A DNA stretch of 64,000 nt, taken from assembly GCA_902500745.1 (NCBI GenBank), contig CABVRS010000002.1, positions 1 through 64,000 on the forward strand, written 5' to 3'. Source of the DNA: an uncultured Nitrospira sp. (GTDB lineage Bacteria > Nitrospirota > Nitrospiria > Nitrospirales > Nitrospiraceae). Below are positions 60,503 through 64,000 of this stretch, in pieces (positions within the stretch are counted from its first letter, which is position 1; every line of letters begins with the position of its first letter). The notes beneath the pieces are model-generated. The model was not told the origin of the DNA and did not search any database. It was given only the letters and a program-made list of their open reading frames with translations. The position numbers and the translations under genes were made by a program.

Positions 60503-61021
60503 TCAGGACGGATTTCGACTTCGATTCAGCGCATCGACCAACCCAATGAGTTCTTCCTGGACCTTCTTATCCAACTCGATGAATTGAATGCCCATACCCG
60601 GAAAGAGGAGGTATCGTTCAGGCTTGTTGCGAACCCAAGCGACTTTCGCTTTAGTTTTGAGTTTCTCCCACGGTCTGTCTGGAAGAGCAAATTCGACCGT
60701 CAACTCTGTGCCTGGTTTCAGAGGAGCACCGCTTTCAATAAAGAGACCGCCACCGCCGATGCCTCCGGTCAAACTATCAAACTGCTTTCCTTCTGGCGTT
60801 GTGTAACGGACCTTTAGGGCAAGAGGCGCACGGGGTTGGGTGCGGCAATGGGCAAACCGAGCATCTTCACTACTGGCAAGTATGCGTTCGATGATCGCAC
60901 CCCATGATATCGCACCTAACAGGTGGCCCGAAGCATCATGGACGTTGATCGTTTCTAGGTCTGAATCGATAACGAGAGACTTACCTTGATGACCTGCAGT
61001 GGAAACGACAGGAAGTTTCAT
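60503..61021 (-). CDS. PilZ-domain protein, copy 2
   Basis: A 172-residue protein. Residues 1-65 are an N-terminal domain (KSLVIDSDLETINVHD) shared with its neighbour; residues about 66-170 are a PilZ domain of the TIGR02266 type. The first c-di-GMP motif RxxxR is kept (RTQPR), but the DxSxxG part reads GIGGGG in TGGIGGGGLFIE, so the Asp and Ser are lost. ATG 61021 is chosen because it makes the protein exactly as long as its paralogue; a reading to 61048 is open. It follows the paralogue by 44 bases. Confidence 0.78.
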   Translation of the reverse strand: MKLPVVSTAGHQGKSLVIDSDLETINVHDASGHLLGAISWGAIIERILASSEDARFAHCRTQPRAPLALKVRYTTPEGKQFDSLTGGIGGGGLFIESGAPLKPGTELTVEFALPDRPWEKLKTKAKVAWVRNKPERYLLFPGMGIQFIELDKKVQEELIGLVDALNRSRNPS

Positions 61022-61065
61022 ACACCCGACATTCTTCTGAGCAAACAATTCTACAGGAGGTGGAA

Positions 61066-61584
61066 CTAAGCCGCCTGGCTCGTGCTCTGGGAGATTTTCA
61101 CTAACTCATGAATTCGATGTCGAATCTCTTCGGTAATTTCTGTGAACCGTATTCCCATTCCAGGACTGAACGTATATTGATCAGCTTTTGGACAAACCCA
61201 CGCGACACTCCCTATAGCCGGTAGCCATTCTTCTGACTTTTCAGGAAGAGAGAATTCCATGGCTAACTTGGTCCCTACAGGAAGAGGAGATTGGCTTTCA
61301 ATAAACAACCCTCCTCCCCCAATACCTCCGGCGCGACTTTCAAATCGCATTCCTTCCGGGGTGTTGTACCGCACCCGAAACGCCAGGGAGATACGCGGCT
61401 CAGAGCGTACTTCTTTTTGAACAGAAACCTTGTGGTATGCAAGAATCTGGTCGATGACGAAGTCCCACGATAAACCGCCGATTGCATCCCCATTAACCCC
61501 TGACAAGACAACCATTTCACGAACTGCATCAAGTTCAAGGGACTTGCCTTTATGCCGGAGACTTAAGGAAACGGGGTATTTCAC
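61066..61584 (-). CDS. PilZ-domain protein, copy 1
   Basis: A 172-residue paralogue of the gene that follows. The N-terminal domain reads KYPVSLSLRHKGKSLELD and the PilZ domain RSEPRISLAFRVRYNTPEG, AGGIGGGGLFIES, FSPGMGIRF. As in its twin, RxxxR is intact while Asp and Ser of the second motif are Gly. GTG 61584 has GGAGGG four to five bases upstream, the best start; an in-frame GTG at 61608 lacks an SD. The two genes are a tandem duplication. Confidence 0.8.
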   Translation of the reverse strand: MKYPVSLSLRHKGKSLELDAVREMVVLSGVNGDAIGGLSWDFVIDQILAYHKVSVQKEVRSEPRISLAFRVRYNTPEGMRFESRAGGIGGGGLFIESQSPLPVGTKLAMEFSLPEKSEEWLPAIGSVAWVCPKADQYTFSPGMGIRFTEITEEIRHRIHELVKISQSTSQAA

Positions 61585-61704
61585 AGGCCCTCCATCCAAC
61601 GACTGCACACGTGGAAAGTATAGCGCAGCAATTCAGCTTGTCGAGATCTGGATGGAGGTACTATACGGAGGGAAGTATCTAGGCGTAGGCACTCAACTAT
61701 TACC

Positions 61705-61731
61705 GACCCGACTTTTCGTAAAAGTCAGGTC
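61705..61731 (-). terminator. Hairpin after clpX
   Basis: GACCCGACTTTT (61705-61716) pairs with AAAAGTCAGGTC (61720-61731), 12 positions with one mismatch and a CGT loop. It lies 36 bases after the clpX stop on the - strand, between clpX and the PilZ genes. On either strand the inner part of the stem is A/T-rich, but no long T-run follows, so termination is likely rather than proven. Confidence 0.55.
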
Positions 61732-61766
61732 GGCCGGTAACTCACTATCATTATTTTATTCTTTAT

Positions 61767-63023
61767 TTACGCTGTCTTAGCCTCTTTGTCTTGTTCGAAT
61801 ATACGCATCGGTGGGGTTTTGCCATGGATGGCATCCTCTGTAATCACCACCTCGATGATCTGCTTCTGGGAAGGGGCATCATACATGACATCGAGCATAA
61901 CCTCTTCCAAGATCGCTCGAAGCCCCCTGGCACCAGTCTTCTGCGAATATGCCTTTCTTGCAACAGCCCCCAACGCCCCTTCTGTGAATCGTAGCTTGAC
62001 CTTTTCAAACGACAGCAACTTTTCATACTGTTTCGTTAACGCGTTGCGCGGCTCTGTCAGGATACGGATAAGGGCGCGATCGTCTAGTTCTTCTAACGTA
62101 GCCACCACGGGCAACCGTCCGACAAATTCAGGAATCAGACCGTACTTCAAGAAATCTTCAGGCTGCACCTTGACGAGTAAATCGCCCAAGCGAATGTCGC
62201 TCTTCCCACGAATTTCCGCTCCGAATCCCATCGACTTACGATTCAGTCGCTGCTCGATGATTTGCTCCAAACCGACAAAGGCCCCACCGCATATAAACAA
62301 TATATTGCTGGTATTCACCTGAATGAATTCTTGATGTGGATGCTTTCGCCCCCCTTGCGGAGGGACGTTCGCGATCGTGCCCTCAATCAACTTCAAGAGA
62401 GCTTGCTGCACACCTTCACCGGACACATCCCGAGTGATGGATGGGCTGTCACTCTTCCGGCTGATTTTATCGATTTCATCGATGTAGACGATCCCACGCT
62501 CGGCCCGTTCAACATCGTAGTCAGCAGCTTGCAGGAGTTTCAGAATAATATTCTCAACATCTTCACCCACATAACCCGCCTCGGTGAGCGTCGTCGCATC
62601 GGCGAGAGTAAATGGGACGTCCAAATACTTGGCCAGAGTTTGGGCGAGGAGCGTCTTTCCAGTGCCAGTAGGACCCACCATGAGAATGTTGCCCTTCTGG
62701 AGCTCAATATCATCAACCTCTTTTTCCTTTGAAGAAATCCGCTTGTAGTGATTATGAACGGCCACAGACAAGATGCGTTTCGCACGCTCCTGTCCGATGA
62801 CATACTGATCGAGGTGATGCTTAATTTCTGCTGGTTTCTTAAGCTTCGAGGAAATCTCTTCTTTGGCCTCTTCCCAGTCCTCGGCAATGATGTCGTTGCA
62901 GAGATTGACACATTCGTCACAGATATAGACTGTCGGTCCCGCAATCAATTTTCGTACTTCATCGCGGCTTTTGCCACAGAAAGAACATCGCAAGTGCCGG
63001 TCCATCTTTTCCTGCTTGGCCAT
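61767..63023 (-). CDS. clpX: ATP-dependent Clp protease ATP-binding subunit ClpX
   Basis: A 418-residue AAA+ unfoldase. The N-terminal zinc domain has [11 protein letters not shown] and CDECVNLC; Walker A is [12 protein letters not shown], Walker B is [10 protein letters not shown], the pore loop lies in the GYVGEDVEN region, and the IGF-type loop for ClpP docking is in [12 protein letters not shown]-containing sequence. Full length. It lies 13 bases after clpP and feeds substrates to it. Confidence 0.97.
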   Translation of the reverse strand: MAKQEKMDRHLRCSFCGKSRDEVRKLIAGPTVYICDECVNLCNDIIAEDWEEAKEEISSKLKKPAEIKHHLDQYVIGQERAKRILSVAVHNHYKRISSKEKEVDDIELQKGNILMVGPTGTGKTLLAQTLAKYLDVPFTLADATTLTEAGYVGEDVENIILKLLQAADYDVERAERGIVYIDEIDKISRKSDSPSITRDVSGEGVQQALLKLIEGTIANVPPQGGRKHPHQEFIQVNTSNILFICGGAFVGLEQIIEQRLNRKSMGFGAEIRGKSDIRLGDLLVKVQPEDFLKYGLIPEFVGRLPVVATLEELDDRALIRILTEPRNALTKQYEKLLSFEKVKLRFTEGALGAVARKAYSQKTGARGLRAILEEVMLDVMYDAPSQKQIIEVVITEDAIHGKTPPMRIFEQDKEAKTA

Positions 63024-63036
63024 GGATCCTCCTGTG

Positions 63037-63699
63037 TTACTTGCCTTTGGCCCCGTCCTTTGCTCCGTCGTGAGACTCCACTGCTTTCATAAATTTCGGG
63101 GGGCGTGTAATGACCTCGTCGATAAGCCCGTATCGCTTCGCTTCCTCACCGGACATGAAATAGTCCCGTTCAGTATCGTGAGCGATCTTTTCGATCGGTT
63201 GTCCTGTATGCTTAGCCATAATCTCATTGAGGCGTTCACGAATCTTTAGTATTTCTCGGGCATGGATATCGATCTCCGTCGCCTGACCTTGGAATCCACC
63301 TAACGGTTGATGGATCATCACCCGGGCATTTGGCAAAGCAAACCGTTTACCTTTTGTCCCTGCGGTCAACAAGAGTGCGCCCATGCTCGCAGCCTGTCCG
63401 AGGCAAATGGTGTTGATCGGGGGTTTCACATACTGCATCGTGTCATAGATACCTAATCCGGCTGTGACACTGCCCCCTGGAGAATTGACATAGAGATTAA
63501 TATCTTTCTCAGGATCCTCCGCTTCAAGAAAAAGCAATTGTGCGATCACCAGGTTGGCAAATACATCGTCAATCGGGGCGCCAAGGAAAATGATGCGATC
63601 CTTGAGAAGACGTGAGTAGATATCATAGGCACGTTCGCCACGATTGGTTTGCTCCACAACGATCGGGACCAACATATTCCTCAGTTCCTTTCTTCGCAT
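63037..63699 (-). CDS. clpP: ATP-dependent Clp protease proteolytic subunit
   Basis: A 220-residue serine protease that forms a tetradecameric chamber. The catalytic Ser is in [11 protein letters not shown], His in [11 protein letters not shown] and Asp in the [14 protein letters not shown] region. The N-terminal start [20 protein letters not shown] is typical. It ends in an Asp/Lys-rich tail. It lies between tig and clpX in the usual tig-clpP-clpX order. Confidence 0.97.
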   Translation of the reverse strand: MRRKELRNMLVPIVVEQTNRGERAYDIYSRLLKDRIIFLGAPIDDVFANLVIAQLLFLEAEDPEKDINLYVNSPGGSVTAGLGIYDTMQYVKPPINTICLGQAASMGALLLTAGTKGKRFALPNARVMIHQPLGGFQGQATEIDIHAREILKIRERLNEIMAKHTGQPIEKIAHDTERDYFMSGEEAKRYGLIDEVITRPPKFMKAVESHDGAKDGAKGK

Positions 63700-63741
63700 A
63701 AGCCCCTGACGGTTGAGATCAGGCGCAACGAACGACTGAAT

Positions 63742-64000
63742 TCATCCTTGAATGACCGCTTGGCGATAGACAATATCCAGAGCTTTGTCAGTCAAGATCC
63801 GTGCCCGCAACTCATCGATGGCATCCTGGCCGCCTGCCTGGATCATCTTTACGAGATCAGCCATCGGGACTCTCAGCTCAGTGGCCAATCGAGTGACCTC
63901 GTTGTTCAGATCTTCTTGGCTGACTGACACACCTTCCTTTTCGGCAATAGCTTCCAGTATTAATCCCGCTTTAACACGACGATTCGCCTCATCACGATGT
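63742..64000 (-). CDS. tig: Trigger factor, C-terminal part (cut by window end)
   Basis: The last 85 or so codons of a gene that enters from the right edge; the frame is open to base 64000 and reads HRDEANRRVKAGLILEAIAE, then MADLVKMIQAGG and ILTDKALDIVYRQAVIQ. This is the C-terminal substrate-binding helical domain of the ribosome-associated chaperone and prolyl isomerase trigger factor. Its place directly upstream of clpP-clpX supports the call. The N-terminal and PPIase domains are outside the window. Confidence 0.9.
   Translation of the reverse strand, partial: HRDEANRRVKAGLILEAIAEKEGVSVSQEDLNNEVTRLATELRVPMADLVKMIQAGGQDAIDELRARILTDKALDIVYRQAVIQG

Overview
This 64 kb window is an ordinary chromosomal stretch from a moderately GC-rich, Gram-negative-type bacterium, most likely a Nitrospira or close relative (phylum Nitrospirota). 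That placement is an inference. It rests on a complex I operon with two nuoM genes, a set of secreted SUMF1-like proteins without the FGE cysteines, and very large PAS-domain kinases. There is no rRNA, CRISPR array, transposase or phage gene. The only RNA gene seen is tRNA-Leu(GAG).

Layout. (1) 1-8.5 kb, + strand: a zinc-ribbon protein behind a repeat-rich promoter, then exported or membrane proteins: a cupredoxin, three SUMF1/FGE-fold proteins, a short helical protein, two SDR/epimerase proteins, two tiny single-span membrane proteins and a PDZ protein. (2) 8.5-12.5 kb, +: DNA photolyase, DUF523/DUF1722 protein, an unknown protein, a CbiX-like protein and pyrE. (3) 12.6-17.4 kb, -: CHASE3 histidine kinase, single-domain receiver, REC-kinase-REC hybrid, phosphodiester glycosidase and lipoprotein, all joined by 4-base overlaps or a very short gap. 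(4) 17.5-31.3 kb, -: nuoA-B-C-D-G-I-J-K-L-M-M-N, with nuoE, nuoF and nuoH absent. (5) 31.9-36.3 kb: an OmpA-family protein, a PriA whose helicase motifs have decayed, and a membrane protein. (6) 36.4-49.2 kb, -: a sensory block with a LOV-like multi-PAS protein that lacks an ATPase domain, an overlapping receiver, a NarL-type regulator, a 2265-residue kinase with about 13 PAS and 2 GAF domains, and a shorter paralogous 4-PAS kinase. (7) 49.4-64 kb: tRNA-Leu, HAD phosphatase, queE, pepA, nagZ, amino-acid permease, class-I glutamine amidotransferase, M24 peptidase, tatA with a HEAT-repeat protein, two PilZ proteins, and clpX-clpP-tig. The trigger factor gene runs off the right end.

How it works together. 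The nuo block encodes most of a proton-pumping quinone oxidoreductase with an extra antiporter-like subunit; its NADH module and NuoH must come from elsewhere. The kinase blocks form at least two phosphorelay systems. The two NarL-type kinases share a 41-42 base element about 165 bases upstream of their starts, which suggests common regulation. The right end holds housekeeping protein quality control, peptide and cell-wall turnover, and export. The most unusual items are the PriA with lost ATPase motifs, the LOV-like protein that has lost both its photoactive cysteine and its ATPase domain, the SUMF1 trio, and the PilZ pair lacking the second c-di-GMP motif.
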